This document shows, one piece after another, positions 54,836 through 64,000 of a stretch of DNA of 64,000 nt. Every line of letters starts with the position of its first letter. Positions within the stretch are counted from its first letter, which is position 1. Source of the DNA: an uncultured Coriobacteriaceae bacterium (lineage in GTDB: Bacteria; Actinomycetota; Coriobacteriia; Coriobacteriales; Atopobiaceae); NCBI GenBank assembly GCA_902777325.1, contig CACYTH010000009.1, forward strand, positions 88,819 to 152,818, read 5' to 3'. The translations under genes and the position numbers were made by a program. Below the pieces are notes generated by a model. The model searched no databases, was not told the DNA's origin, and was given only the letters and a program-made list of their open reading frames with translations.

Positions 54836-56916
54836 GCAGGCGGAGCAAGCTCGTCTTGGCAGCCGTGGCACTCCTTGCGGCTGCGGCGTTGGCATTCTTC
54901 ATCTGGCGCGGGCGTACCGGCGGCGTGGCCGAGGTGTACCCCGTGTCAAACCTCAACGTCTTTGGCGACGACTACGCAACCATGTCGGGCACCATCGAGG
55001 CCGGAAAGGTCCAGGAGGTGCGGCTGGCCAACGGCATAGTCAATGAGATGAGGGTCAAGGAGGGCGACAAGGTCAACGAGGGCGACGTGCTCATGGTCTA
55101 CGACACCGAGTCGTACCAGATCACGCTGCTCACCGACGAGGCTAAGATTGCCGTGCTCGAGGCATCGCTCAACTCGGCAAAGCGCGAGATCTCGCGCCTG
55201 TCGGGCCTGCGTCCGTCCGAGCAGGGTGGTGGCGGGGGCGGCGGCACCCGAACCATCGACCACGGTGCGCTCAAGCTGCTTGGCAGCGTTACCTCCGACA
55301 GCCAGGGCGTGGATGGCGAGGAGTACGGCTCGGAGTGCGAGCGCGTCTTTCTCTGCACGTCCGATGCGGTGGTCTCGGCCGACTACCTCAAGAGCCTGCG
55401 CGGCACCAACAGGTCCGTCGAGTTCAGGCTGTACAGGGAGGAGATGGTGGAGGGTGTCAGCACGCAGGTCTGCTTCGGCAGCTGGATCGTCAATGGCAAA
55501 GACTTGCCCAAGACCGTCACGTCGTACGAGCCCGTCGACCCGGTGATCGCAAACGTGAAGGTATCGGCGCAGCTAGACGATGGCGTAGAGTGGCCTGAGG
55601 GCGTCACGATCTCGGCCCAGCTGCTCGCTGGCGAGGCCGCCCAGGGAGACCCGCAGGATCTTGGCGCCGACGCCGAACAGCGTGATGCGACCTTCAAGAA
55701 CCTGCCCGTAAAGGGACAGGATGGCAAGGATGCTGCATATGCGGTCGACGTCAAGCCCGTGCGCGAAGGCGCGGACGAGCCCGCGGACCCCAGCGGGGAT
55801 GACGGCACCAGCGGCGACGATGAGGAGAAGCTCGTCCTCTCGGAGGATCTCGACACGCTCTACGTGGACGTGGAGACGCTCGAGGTTCGCAAGACCAGGG
55901 AGCGCGAGGGGAGCGAAGGCGACGACGAGGGCGCCGAGACCCACGTAATCGAGCTCACCTATGCCAAGGAGTACCCCGACACCCTCTACAAGAAGGTGAC
56001 CGGAGAGGCGATAGCCGATGACTGGCAGCTCTCGTCCAACATCGAGCTTAAGGATGACGGCGCCTCCCTTGTCGGCCCCGATGAGTACGGTTATGGAAAG
56101 TTCTATCCGCGCAACGAGGCGTACGAGCGCTTTGAGATCGTCGACTCGGAGGGCAACGTCGCCGAGGGCGACGACTTTTCCTACTCGCGCGCCGAGATCG
56201 CCCAGATGATTGCGGACAAGCAGCGCGAGATGCGCACCACCGACATCGAACTGCGCAAGGCGCGCCTCGCCTACCAGAGGGACCAGATCACCGCACAGAC
56301 CGGCGAGGTCAAGGCGGACATCAGCGGTACGGTGACCAAAGTGGTTCCCTACGATGACGCAAAGGTCGACTCGGTGATCATCGAGGTGCGCGGGGACAAG
56401 GCCTACACGCTGGTGACCTACATTGACGAGCTGTCGCGCGACGGCATTCATGTGGGCGACGAGCTCGATGTCTACTCCTACGAGTCGGGCAGCTCCTCCA
56501 CGGCTCGGGTCACGGAGGTGCTTGACGCTCCGTCGGCCGATGGCGCCGGCATGGGCTTTGGCGACGTCAATCCCAACAGCTCGTGGTATCCGGTCAAGGC
56601 CGAGATCCTGGACAAGGAGGCTCCGTTCGTGGTGGGCGAGTACTGCGACGTGAGGCGGCTCGGCCAGGAGGAGAGCGGCGGCGACATCTACCTGCCGACC
56701 ATGTTCGTGCGCAAGGACGCGCAGGGCCACTACGTGCTGGTTGCGGGCGAGGACGGGCGCCTCGAGCGTAGGCAGGTGACCACAGGAAAGACGCTTTGGG
56801 GCATGTACCTGCAGATAAGCTCCGGCCTTACCGTTGATGACAGCGTCGCGTTCCCCTACGGCAAGCTGGCCGTCGAGGGCATGCAGACCGAGCAAGTGGA
56901 CTATCCGGAATACTAG
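54832..56916 (+). CDS. HlyD/MacA-like membrane fusion protein (adaptor 2) with large insertion
   Basis: This 694-residue adaptor has an N-terminal membrane helix (LVLAAVALLAAAALAFFI), the lipoyl half VKEGDKVNEGDVLMVYDTE, and the first coiled-coil helix at about 91-127. A ~325-residue insertion (about 128-452) starts with a Gly run (GGGGGGG) and contains strand-rich and acidic parts. The second helix (AEIAQMIADKQREMRTTDI, about 455-495) follows, then the lipoyl/barrel return DISGTVTKVVPYDDAKVDSV. Normal adaptors are 350-450 residues, so the inserted domain at the hairpin tip position is notable and could form an outer module. It starts in the ATPase gene (ATGA overlap). Confidence 0.8.
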   Translation: MSRRSKLVLAAVALLAAAALAFFIWRGRTGGVAEVYPVSNLNVFGDDYATMSGTIEAGKVQEVRLANGIVNEMRVKEGDKVNEGDVLMVYDTESYQITLLTDEAKIAVLEASLNSAKREISRLSGLRPSEQGGGGGGGTRTIDHGALKLLGSVTSDSQGVDGEEYGSECERVFLCTSDAVVSADYLKSLRGTNRSVEFRLYREEMVEGVSTQVCFGSWIVNGKDLPKTVTSYEPVDPVIANVKVSAQLDDGVEWPEGVTISAQLLAGEAAQGDPQDLGADAEQRDATFKNLPVKGQDGKDAAYAVDVKPVREGADEPADPSGDDGTSGDDEEKLVLSEDLDTLYVDVETLEVRKTREREGSEGDDEGAETHVIELTYAKEYPDTLYKKVTGEAIADDWQLSSNIELKDDGASLVGPDEYGYGKFYPRNEAYERFEIVDSEGNVAEGDDFSYSRAEIAQMIADKQREMRTTDIELRKARLAYQRDQITAQTGEVKADISGTVTKVVPYDDAKVDSVIIEVRGDKAYTLVTYIDELSRDGIHVGDELDVYSYESGSSSTARVTEVLDAPSADGAGMGFGDVNPNSSWYPVKAEILDKEAPFVVGEYCDVRRLGQEESGGDIYLPTMFVRKDAQGHYVLVAGEDGRLERRQVTTGKTLWGMYLQISSGLTVDDSVAFPYGKLAVEGMQTEQVDYPEY

Positions 56917-56928
56917 GGAGGGGCGCAT

Positions 56929-58182
56929 ATGCTTGAGAACATCCGTATCTCGCTCCGCGGCATCTGGTCGCACAAGATGCGCAGCTTCCTGACCATGCTG
57001 GGCATCATCATCGGCATTGCGGCCATCATCGCCATCGTGTCCACCATCATGGGCACCAACGAGCAGATCAAGAGCAACCTCATCGGCCAGGGCAACAACA
57101 CCGTGGAGGCGACGCTCATGCAGGATGGCTGGGAGGCGGACTTCTCCAACCAGTCAATCGCGGGCGTTCCCGTCTTCGACCAGTCGATTATCGACGAGAT
57201 TCTCGAGATAGACGGTGCCGAGAAGGCCTCGCTCTACCACACGCGCACGTGGGTCGACAGCCTGTACTACCTCAACACCAGCCTTTCGGGCGCAACCGTT
57301 CTGGGCATCGACGAGAACTACCTCGACTGTGCGGGCCTGTCGGTGAGTCGTGGGCGCGGCTTCAGCCTGCGCGACCACGTGAGCAACGCCAAGGTGGCGC
57401 TGATCGACCAGACGGCGTGCGACAGCGCCTTTGGCGGGCAGGACCCACTCGGCAAGACCCTCGAGATCAACCGCGAGCCGTTTACGGTGGTGGGCGTGGT
57501 CACCATGCGCAGCGCCTTCGAGCCCACCATCAACAGCATGGAGGACTACGAGCTCTACACTCAGGACAGCGGGGGCAAGGTCTACATCCCCGACAAGTCC
57601 TGGCCCATCGTCTTCCGCTACGACGAGCCGGTGTCGGTCATGGTGCGCGCCGCCTCGACCGACGACATGGCGCCGGTGGGACGCGAGCTGGCCAATCTCC
57701 TCAACGGCAAGCTGTCGGTCAAGGAAGGCGCAAAGGTCAGCTACCAGAGCAGCAACCTGGCCGAGGAGGCGGCACAGCTGCAGCAGCTGGCGTCCTCCAC
57801 CAATGCCATGCTCATCGGCATCGCGTCGATCTCGCTGCTCGTGGGCGGCATTGGCGTGATGAACATCATGCTGGTGTCCGTGACCGAGCGCACGCGCGAG
57901 ATCGGCCTCAAGAAGGCGCTTGGCGCCCCCAGGCGTACCATCATGCTGCAGTTTTTGACGGAGGCCATCCTCCTGTCGCTGATGGGTGGCGTCGTGGGCG
58001 TCGTGGTGGGCATCGTGCTGTCGCACGTGATTGCGGCGGTGGCCGGCGTGCCCGTCATGATCAGTGGCCTCGCCATCCTGGTGGCGGTGGGCTTCTCCAT
58101 GGCCGTGGGCATCATCTTTGGCCTGGTGCCCTCGCTCAAGGCGTCCGAGCTCAACCCCATCGACGCGCTGCGCTACGAGTAG
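56929..58182 (+). CDS. ABC transporter permease, MacB-like
   Basis: This 417-residue permease has an N-terminal TM (FLTMLGIIIGIAAIIAIVST) preceded by the conserved NIRISLRGIWSHKMRS amphipathic start. A large extracytoplasmic MacB periplasmic-core domain covers about 45-280, with three C-terminal TMs (LIGIASISLLVGGIGVMNIM, ILLSLMGGVVGVVVGIVL, LAILVAVGFSMAVGIIFGLV). The coupling motif TERTREIGLKKALGA is clear. Together with the ATPase and two adaptors it would export a peptide, lipid or drug. GAGGGGCGCAT precedes the ATG, 12 bp after adaptor 2. Confidence 0.93.
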   Translation: MLENIRISLRGIWSHKMRSFLTMLGIIIGIAAIIAIVSTIMGTNEQIKSNLIGQGNNTVEATLMQDGWEADFSNQSIAGVPVFDQSIIDEILEIDGAEKASLYHTRTWVDSLYYLNTSLSGATVLGIDENYLDCAGLSVSRGRGFSLRDHVSNAKVALIDQTACDSAFGGQDPLGKTLEINREPFTVVGVVTMRSAFEPTINSMEDYELYTQDSGGKVYIPDKSWPIVFRYDEPVSVMVRAASTDDMAPVGRELANLLNGKLSVKEGAKVSYQSSNLAEEAAQLQQLASSTNAMLIGIASISLLVGGIGVMNIMLVSVTERTREIGLKKALGAPRRTIMLQFLTEAILLSLMGGVVGVVVGIVLSHVIAAVAGVPVMISGLAILVAVGFSMAVGIIFGLVPSLKASELNPIDALRYE

Positions 58183-58334
58183 CGGCGGGTGGCAGGTCAG
58201 GGATTATGGCCCATCGTCCTGCCCCTTAGCCGTCAGCATCACGCAGCTCGCCGCAAGGTGAGGGCCCCGCGTGTCGAGCTGCGCTATCCTTATCCAAACT
58301 ATGTCCGTACCAAGCCAAGGACAAGGAGCCCGCC

Positions 58335-60026
<1,692 letters not shown>

Positions 60027-60047
60027 CCGCGGCCACACGCAGTGCTC

Positions 60048-60075
60048 GGCGCCCTCGCCTGCGGACGGGGGCGCC
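60048..60075 (+). terminator. Terminator after pgi
   Basis: GGCGCCCTCG and CGGGGGCGCC form a 10-bp stem (one G-U pair) with an 8-nt loop, followed by GTCTTTTGTCTG. Confidence 0.75.
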
Positions 60076-60123
60076 GTCTTTTGTCTGCATTAGGTGCGGT
60101 ATACGGGCGTCAAAGGTGCCGCG

Positions 60124-60981
60124 CTAGCAGTTGCCGATGCGCACGTGGGGGAGGGCCTCGCGCGCCACGTCGGCCAGCGCGTGCACCGTGGAGATGGGCG
60201 TCGGCGCGCCGGACATCCTCCAGCGCGGGAAGTACCTGGTCACATGAAGGGTTATGTCGGGGTCAACGCCCGCGAGCCAAGTGGAGAGCGAGCGCATCTC
60301 GTCCGGCGCGTCGTTGTGGCCGGGCACGACGAGGCAGGTCACCTCAAGATGGCAGCCGGGCTCTGCGGCAAGCCGCTCGATGCAGGCGCACACCGTGTCA
60401 AAGGCCGTGGCTGCGCCTCCGCACCAGCGGTAGTAGTCGGCGGTAAAGCCCTTGAGGTCGATGTTTGCCGCGTCAAGCAGGGGAGCCAACGCGTCGATCA
60501 CGGGCGCGTTGGCGCATCCGTTGCTCACCAGCACGTTGGCAAGCCCCGCCTCATGCGCAAGGATGCCCACGTCGCGGACGTACTCCCACGAGGTCAGCGG
60601 CTCGTTGTAGGTATGGGCGATGCCCACCGTGCGCGGCTGGCGCGCGCGGGCGTCGAGTGCCAGCGCCACCAACTCCTCAGGCGAGACGTGGCGCCAGCCG
60701 ACGTCGCTCTCGCCCGCCTGCGCGATCGCGTGGTTCTGGCAGAAGGGGCAGTGCAGGTTGCAGCCATAGGACCCTGCGGAGAGCAGCCAGCCGCCCGGCT
60801 CCCACCGGGCAAGCGGCTTCTTCTCCACGGGGTCGAGCGCGAGCGAGGTCAGTCGTCCGTAGGCGAGGGGCACCACCCTGCCGTCGCGCAACCCGCGGGC
60901 GCGGCACCCGCCCGCCTGGCCCTCGGCGAGCCGGCAGCCATGCGGGCAGACGTCGCAGGCGGGCGTTGCGGAGGCGCTCAC
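60124..60981 (-). CDS. AmmeMemoRadiSam system radical SAM enzyme
   Basis: This 285-residue radical SAM protein starts with a Cys-rich segment CDVCPHGCRLAEGQAGGC, then has the [4Fe-4S]/SAM motif CNLHCPFC (Cx3Cx2C) and the family segments AHTYNEPLTSWEY, NIDLKGFTADYY and TCLVVPGHNDAPDEM. It resembles pyruvate-formate-lyase-activating enzymes and matches the AmmeMemoRadiSam cassette enzyme. It starts at GTG 60981, with a 4-base GTGA overlap to the Memo-AMMECR1 gene, so the two are translated together. The substrate of this cassette is unknown; a metal-dependent modification is the usual guess. Confidence 0.9.
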   Translation of the reverse strand: MSASATPACDVCPHGCRLAEGQAGGCRARGLRDGRVVPLAYGRLTSLALDPVEKKPLARWEPGGWLLSAGSYGCNLHCPFCQNHAIAQAGESDVGWRHVSPEELVALALDARARQPRTVGIAHTYNEPLTSWEYVRDVGILAHEAGLANVLVSNGCANAPVIDALAPLLDAANIDLKGFTADYYRWCGGAATAFDTVCACIERLAAEPGCHLEVTCLVVPGHNDAPDEMRSLSTWLAGVDPDITLHVTRYFPRWRMSGAPTPISTVHALADVAREALPHVRIGNC

Positions 60982-62408
60982 AGGTGACGCTCCACCACAA
61001 AGCGCTCGAGGCGGTAGTCATCGCCAATGAGGTCGATGCCGCCTTTTTGCGCAGCTATCTGCACCTGCTCCTGCACGGTGTCCACGCCGTCCAGGTCAGG
61101 CAGCAGAAGCCCGCGCCGCCCGTCGGGCGTGCTCACGATCACCCCGTAGCGCCGCGGGTCAAGCTCGCGCTCGCTGCTTACGGGCTCGGGTCTGCCCAGC
61201 ACGTCGACGTCGTAGACCAGGTCGGCCAGCTCGTCGAGCTCAACTGGCTCAAAGCGGGGGTCGTGGCGTCCCGCGCTCACCGCGTTGGCGCAGATCTCCT
61301 CCGCGAGCGAGGCGCGCGTCGGCGCGATGGTGCCGATGCATCCGCGCAGCTCGCCGTCCTTCTTGAGCGAGACGAAGCAGCCCGCGCGCTGCGTGAGGAG
61401 CTCGCTCGAGAGGCTGCGGCCGTCGGGCAGGTCGTCCACCCGCACGGGAATGCCACCGCTCATGACAAAGCTCTCCAGCGCGAGACGTGCCAGCGAGACC
61501 AGCTCGTCCTCCGCCGCGCGACGCCGGGCAAGGTCGTCCGCGCGCCACTGCTCGAAGCGCTCCAGCAGCGCGCGCTCCTCGCAGGCACCCTCCTCGCCAA
61601 GGGGCACGAAGGCAGCAATGCCGTAGCCCACGCCAAAGGGGCCCTCGTGCGAGAGCAACTCCGCGCGCACCTCGGTGCGGTCGAGCGCGCCGGCCATGAT
61701 CTGGAAGCTGCGCAGGCCGCACTCCGCCGCGCGCTCGGCAAAGCCGCGGTCCATGCAGAGCAGGTCCAAGAAGTCCCCGGAGGCAAAGTCCCTGCAGGTC
61801 CGCTCGTCAAACTCGGGGCCCTCGGGCGCAAAGCCGTACGGGCCCTCGTCCAGCAGCTTGTGCGAGAGGTCTCCCGATGCGATAAAGACCACGCGCCTGC
61901 CCAGCACGTCGGCCACCTTCTGCACGAGAATGCCCAACTGGTAGTGAAAGGCCGGCGAGAGGCCGGAGAGGCCCATGCGCACGACCTTGGGGCTGACCCC
62001 CGCGGCCTCGCATGCGGGCTGGATGAAGTGCAGCGGGATCATGGTCGCGTGGTCCAGGCGCGGGTCCCGCTCGCCGCGCGTGCCCGCGGGCAGCTGCTGC
62101 GCCAGGCAGGCGGCCTCGAGCGAGACGACAAAGGCCTGGTCGTAGGTGCAGTGGTAGGACGCCTCGGCCGCGCGGAACTGCGCAAAGCTCCCGCGCGCCT
62201 CGGGTCCGGGCGATATGTGCAGGTAGTCGCGGTACATGACGGAGTGGGGCGAGGCGATGACCAGCGTGTCCGGCGCAAGCGCCGCAACACGCCTCCCGAC
62301 CTCCTCGTACGCGTCGATCGTCGCCTGAATGCCATGCTCGCGCCCGTGCCCGACCGCAGGGATGATCAGCGGCGGATGGGGGACGGCGAATGCTCCAACG
62401 ATAGCCAT
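60978..62408 (-). CDS. Memo-AMMECR1 fusion protein (AmmeMemoRadiSam A+B)
   Basis: This 476-residue fusion has a Memo/LigB-like domain at about 1-275 (GAFAVPHPPLIIPAVG, VIASPHSVMYRDYLH, FIASGDLSHKLLDEGPYG; His residues probably bind metal) and an AMMECR1 domain at about 290-476 (LARLALESFVMSGGIPVRV, FVSLKKDGELRGCIGTI, DPRFEPVELDEL, YGVIVSTPDGRRGLLLPDL). In many genomes these are separate genes beside the radical SAM gene; here they are one polypeptide overlapping that gene by 4 bases. GAGAAAGGAGCCCTC precedes the ATG, fixing the start. Confidence 0.92.
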   Translation of the reverse strand: MAIVGAFAVPHPPLIIPAVGHGREHGIQATIDAYEEVGRRVAALAPDTLVIASPHSVMYRDYLHISPGPEARGSFAQFRAAEASYHCTYDQAFVVSLEAACLAQQLPAGTRGERDPRLDHATMIPLHFIQPACEAAGVSPKVVRMGLSGLSPAFHYQLGILVQKVADVLGRRVVFIASGDLSHKLLDEGPYGFAPEGPEFDERTCRDFASGDFLDLLCMDRGFAERAAECGLRSFQIMAGALDRTEVRAELLSHEGPFGVGYGIAAFVPLGEEGACEERALLERFEQWRADDLARRRAAEDELVSLARLALESFVMSGGIPVRVDDLPDGRSLSSELLTQRAGCFVSLKKDGELRGCIGTIAPTRASLAEEICANAVSAGRHDPRFEPVELDELADLVYDVDVLGRPEPVSSERELDPRRYGVIVSTPDGRRGLLLPDLDGVDTVQEQVQIAAQKGGIDLIGDDYRLERFVVERHL

Positions 62409-62561
62409 GAGGGCTCCTTTCTCACGAGTCTAGCGTAGCGCGAGAACGTGTTGACAAGCTGGGGATATAGGCCCGCGGACACCCCCGTGCGACATGCGGC
62501 GGACCTGCAGCGATATACTGGTCGGGTTGTTACCAAGAACTGCACATCTTTGGAGGATGTT

Positions 62562-63023
62562 ATGGCAGACGCGCCGCTCGTTGGCATCATCATGGGTTCG
62601 AAGTCCGACATGCCCGTCATGGAGGCATGCACGGCGCAGCTCGAGGAGTTTGGCATCCCCTACGAGCTGGTCATTGCCTCGGCGCACCGTGCGCCCGACA
62701 AGGTCCACGAGTGGGCCGGCTCCGCAGCCGAGCGCGGCCTCAAGGTGATCATCGCCGCTGCCGGCAAGGCCGCGCACCTCGGTGGCGTGGTTGCGGCCTA
62801 CGCCCCGCTGCCCATCATCGGCGTGCCCATCAAGACGAGCGACCTTGGCGGCATGGACTCGCTCCTCTCCATGGTGCAGATGCCCTCCGGCGTGCCCGTG
62901 GCCTGCGTGGCGATCAATGGTTCCAAGAACGCGGCAATCTACGCGGCTCAGATCCTCGGCGCAACCATGCCCGAGTACCAGCAGAAGATCGTCGACTTCA
63001 AGCGTGAGATGGCTGAGGCGTAG
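62562..63023 (+). CDS. purE: N5-carboxyaminoimidazole ribonucleotide mutase PurE
   Basis: This 153-residue enzyme of de novo purine synthesis converts N5-CAIR to CAIR (class I mutase). The signature is complete: [50 protein letters not shown] and [22 protein letters not shown]. Its length is normal for the octameric bacterial form. TTTGGAGGATGTT precedes the ATG at 62562; open frame upstream has no similarity. The sortase gene begins 2 bp after the stop. Confidence 0.96.
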   Translation: MADAPLVGIIMGSKSDMPVMEACTAQLEEFGIPYELVIASAHRAPDKVHEWAGSAAERGLKVIIAAAGKAAHLGGVVAAYAPLPIIGVPIKTSDLGGMDSLLSMVQMPSGVPVACVAINGSKNAAIYAAQILGATMPEYQQKIVDFKREMAEA

Positions 63024-63025
63024 AG

Positions 63026-63997
63026 ATGGCTGGACGTCATGCGCGACCGGCGCAAAACGAGAGTGTCAACGAGGGCGCACAGGCGCCCCTGAGCGTGCGG
63101 GCGACCTCGCGCACGCGGTCGGTGGGTGCCAGGCGCGCACAGACCACGGGACGCGTGCAGGCTCCGCTGAGCTCGCGGCGCGGCGCGTCGCAGCGCTACG
63201 GCGGCGAGAAGCCCCGCAAGAAGCGCGACACGCTCTCGCTGCTGCTCATTGCCGTCGGTGTGGTGCTTCTGCTTGTTGCGGGCTTCCTCTGGGGACAGTC
63301 AAAGCTGCGCTACATGAAGCAGGACAAGATTAACAACGAGCTCGCGGGCTACGTGACGGTTAAGGACAACGAGCTTGACTCCGAGAAGTCCGAGCCGCCC
63401 GAGGTCGACTGGGCCGGTCTCAAGGCGATCAACGACGACGTCGTCGGATGGCTGCAGGTGCCAGGCACCACGATCAACTACCCCGTCTACCAGGCGGAAG
63501 ACAACGAGCACTACCTGCGCACGAGCGCGACGGGCGAGTGGTCGATCGGCGGTCAGCTCTTCCTCGACTACGAAAACACGGCCCCCGGCATGGTGGACCC
63601 GATATCGCAGATCTACGGGCATCACCTGATCAACGGCACGATGTTCGAGCAGATTGCCGCGATGGACGAGCAGTCTCGCTTCGACGAGATCAACACGGTG
63701 TGGTACGTGACCGAGGGGGCGGCATACGAGTGCCAACCGGTGCTGCTGTACTACACGACGCCCGACGACCAAGACGCGCGCACCTTCAAGTTCGAGGACG
63801 ACGAGAAGTTCCATACGTACCTCAGGGAGCGCCTGAACCGCGCGGTGACCAAGTGCAAGGATGCCGACATCATCGTCTCTGGCACGCATCATGTGCTGTC
63901 GCTGATTACCTGCAACTACTACGACGGGTATGGCCGCACGGTGCTGCTGTGCGTGCCCAAGGACGAGGCCTCCGCCGCGTTCAAGGTGTCGGACTAA
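63026..63997 (+). CDS. srtB: Class B sortase
   Basis: This 323-residue membrane transpeptidase has a basic cytoplasmic N-terminus (~65 residues, Arg/Ser-rich), one membrane helix (LSLLLIAVGVVLLLVAGFLWG, about 69-89) and an outer sortase domain. Catalytic residues are His199 (YGHHL), Cys296 (LITCNYY) and Arg304 (YGRTVLLC), the SrtB arrangement with the WLQVPGTTINYPVYQ start. It joins proteins to peptidoglycan or into pili. It lies 2 bp after purE, possibly sharing its transcript. Its substrate may include the adhesin at 30950, but the genes are far apart. The gene ends 3 bp before the window edge and is complete. Confidence 0.92.
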   Translation: MAGRHARPAQNESVNEGAQAPLSVRATSRTRSVGARRAQTTGRVQAPLSSRRGASQRYGGEKPRKKRDTLSLLLIAVGVVLLLVAGFLWGQSKLRYMKQDKINNELAGYVTVKDNELDSEKSEPPEVDWAGLKAINDDVVGWLQVPGTTINYPVYQAEDNEHYLRTSATGEWSIGGQLFLDYENTAPGMVDPISQIYGHHLINGTMFEQIAAMDEQSRFDEINTVWYVTEGAAYECQPVLLYYTTPDDQDARTFKFEDDEKFHTYLRERLNRAVTKCKDADIIVSGTHHVLSLITCNYYDGYGRTVLLCVPKDEASAAFKVSD

Positions 63998-64000
63998 CGT

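Overview
This 64 kb window is GC-rich chromosomal DNA, estimated by eye at a little over 60% GC, with strong GGAGG-type ribosome binding sites and densely packed genes. A grpE-dnaJ-hspR cluster, LPXTG-type and sortase B surface machinery, a RelB/DinJ-like antitoxin paired with a PIN toxin, an AmmeMemoRadiSam cassette and an L31 with a long tail suggest a host-associated actinomycete of the class Coriobacteriia, probably an Olsenella/Atopobiaceae relative. The taxon is inferred from gene content and is not proven. I see no rRNA, tRNA, CRISPR array, prophage or transposase gene.

Layout. 0-14.4 kb is dominated by protein quality control: the 3' end of grpE, a zinc-finger-less dnaJ, hspR, a ClpX-like ATPase with an N-terminal membrane anchor in place of the zinc-binding domain, clpB and an hsp20. 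clpB and hsp20 share a 23-bp upstream element that probably marks the HspR regulon. Between them lie an AEC-type carrier, an OMPDC-superfamily enzyme, an LRR membrane protein and a PASTA protein without a kinase domain. 14.4-24.7 kb is housekeeping: WalJ-like hydrolase, tilS-hpt-ftsH, aminotransferase, PHP phosphatase, xth, patatin and sirtuin.

24.7-27.8 kb is an accessory island: a toxin-antitoxin pair behind a perfect 16-bp palindrome, then a PD-(D/E)XK-like gene bracketed by two copies of an unusual roughly 300-bp inverted array (4+4 units at about 40-bp spacing). 27.8-29.4 kb holds an AI-2E-family transporter and an alkyltransferase-like protein. 29.5-37.5 kb holds a LytTR regulator divergent from a very large VWA/pilin-repeat LPXTG-type adhesin. 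That adhesin is interrupted by two compensating frameshifts at the same place in two copies of an identical 99-bp block.

37.6-52.5 kb mixes metabolism and envelope genes: a FolP-FolK fusion overlapping a degenerate biotin-ligase-like gene, coaX, rpmE with a structured leader, a trigger-factor C-domain protein, an FAD enzyme, a glycosyltransferase coupled to a LytS/LytR-type two-component system, thioredoxin and a PAP2 phosphatase. 52.6-58.2 kb is a MacAB-like export operon with two adaptors. The rest is pgi, a radical SAM/Memo-AMMECR1 cassette, purE and a class B sortase that may act on surface proteins. Three families of non-coding palindromic repeats (14.5 and 39.9 kb; 25.8 and 27.4 kb; 42.5 kb) are the main unexplained structure.
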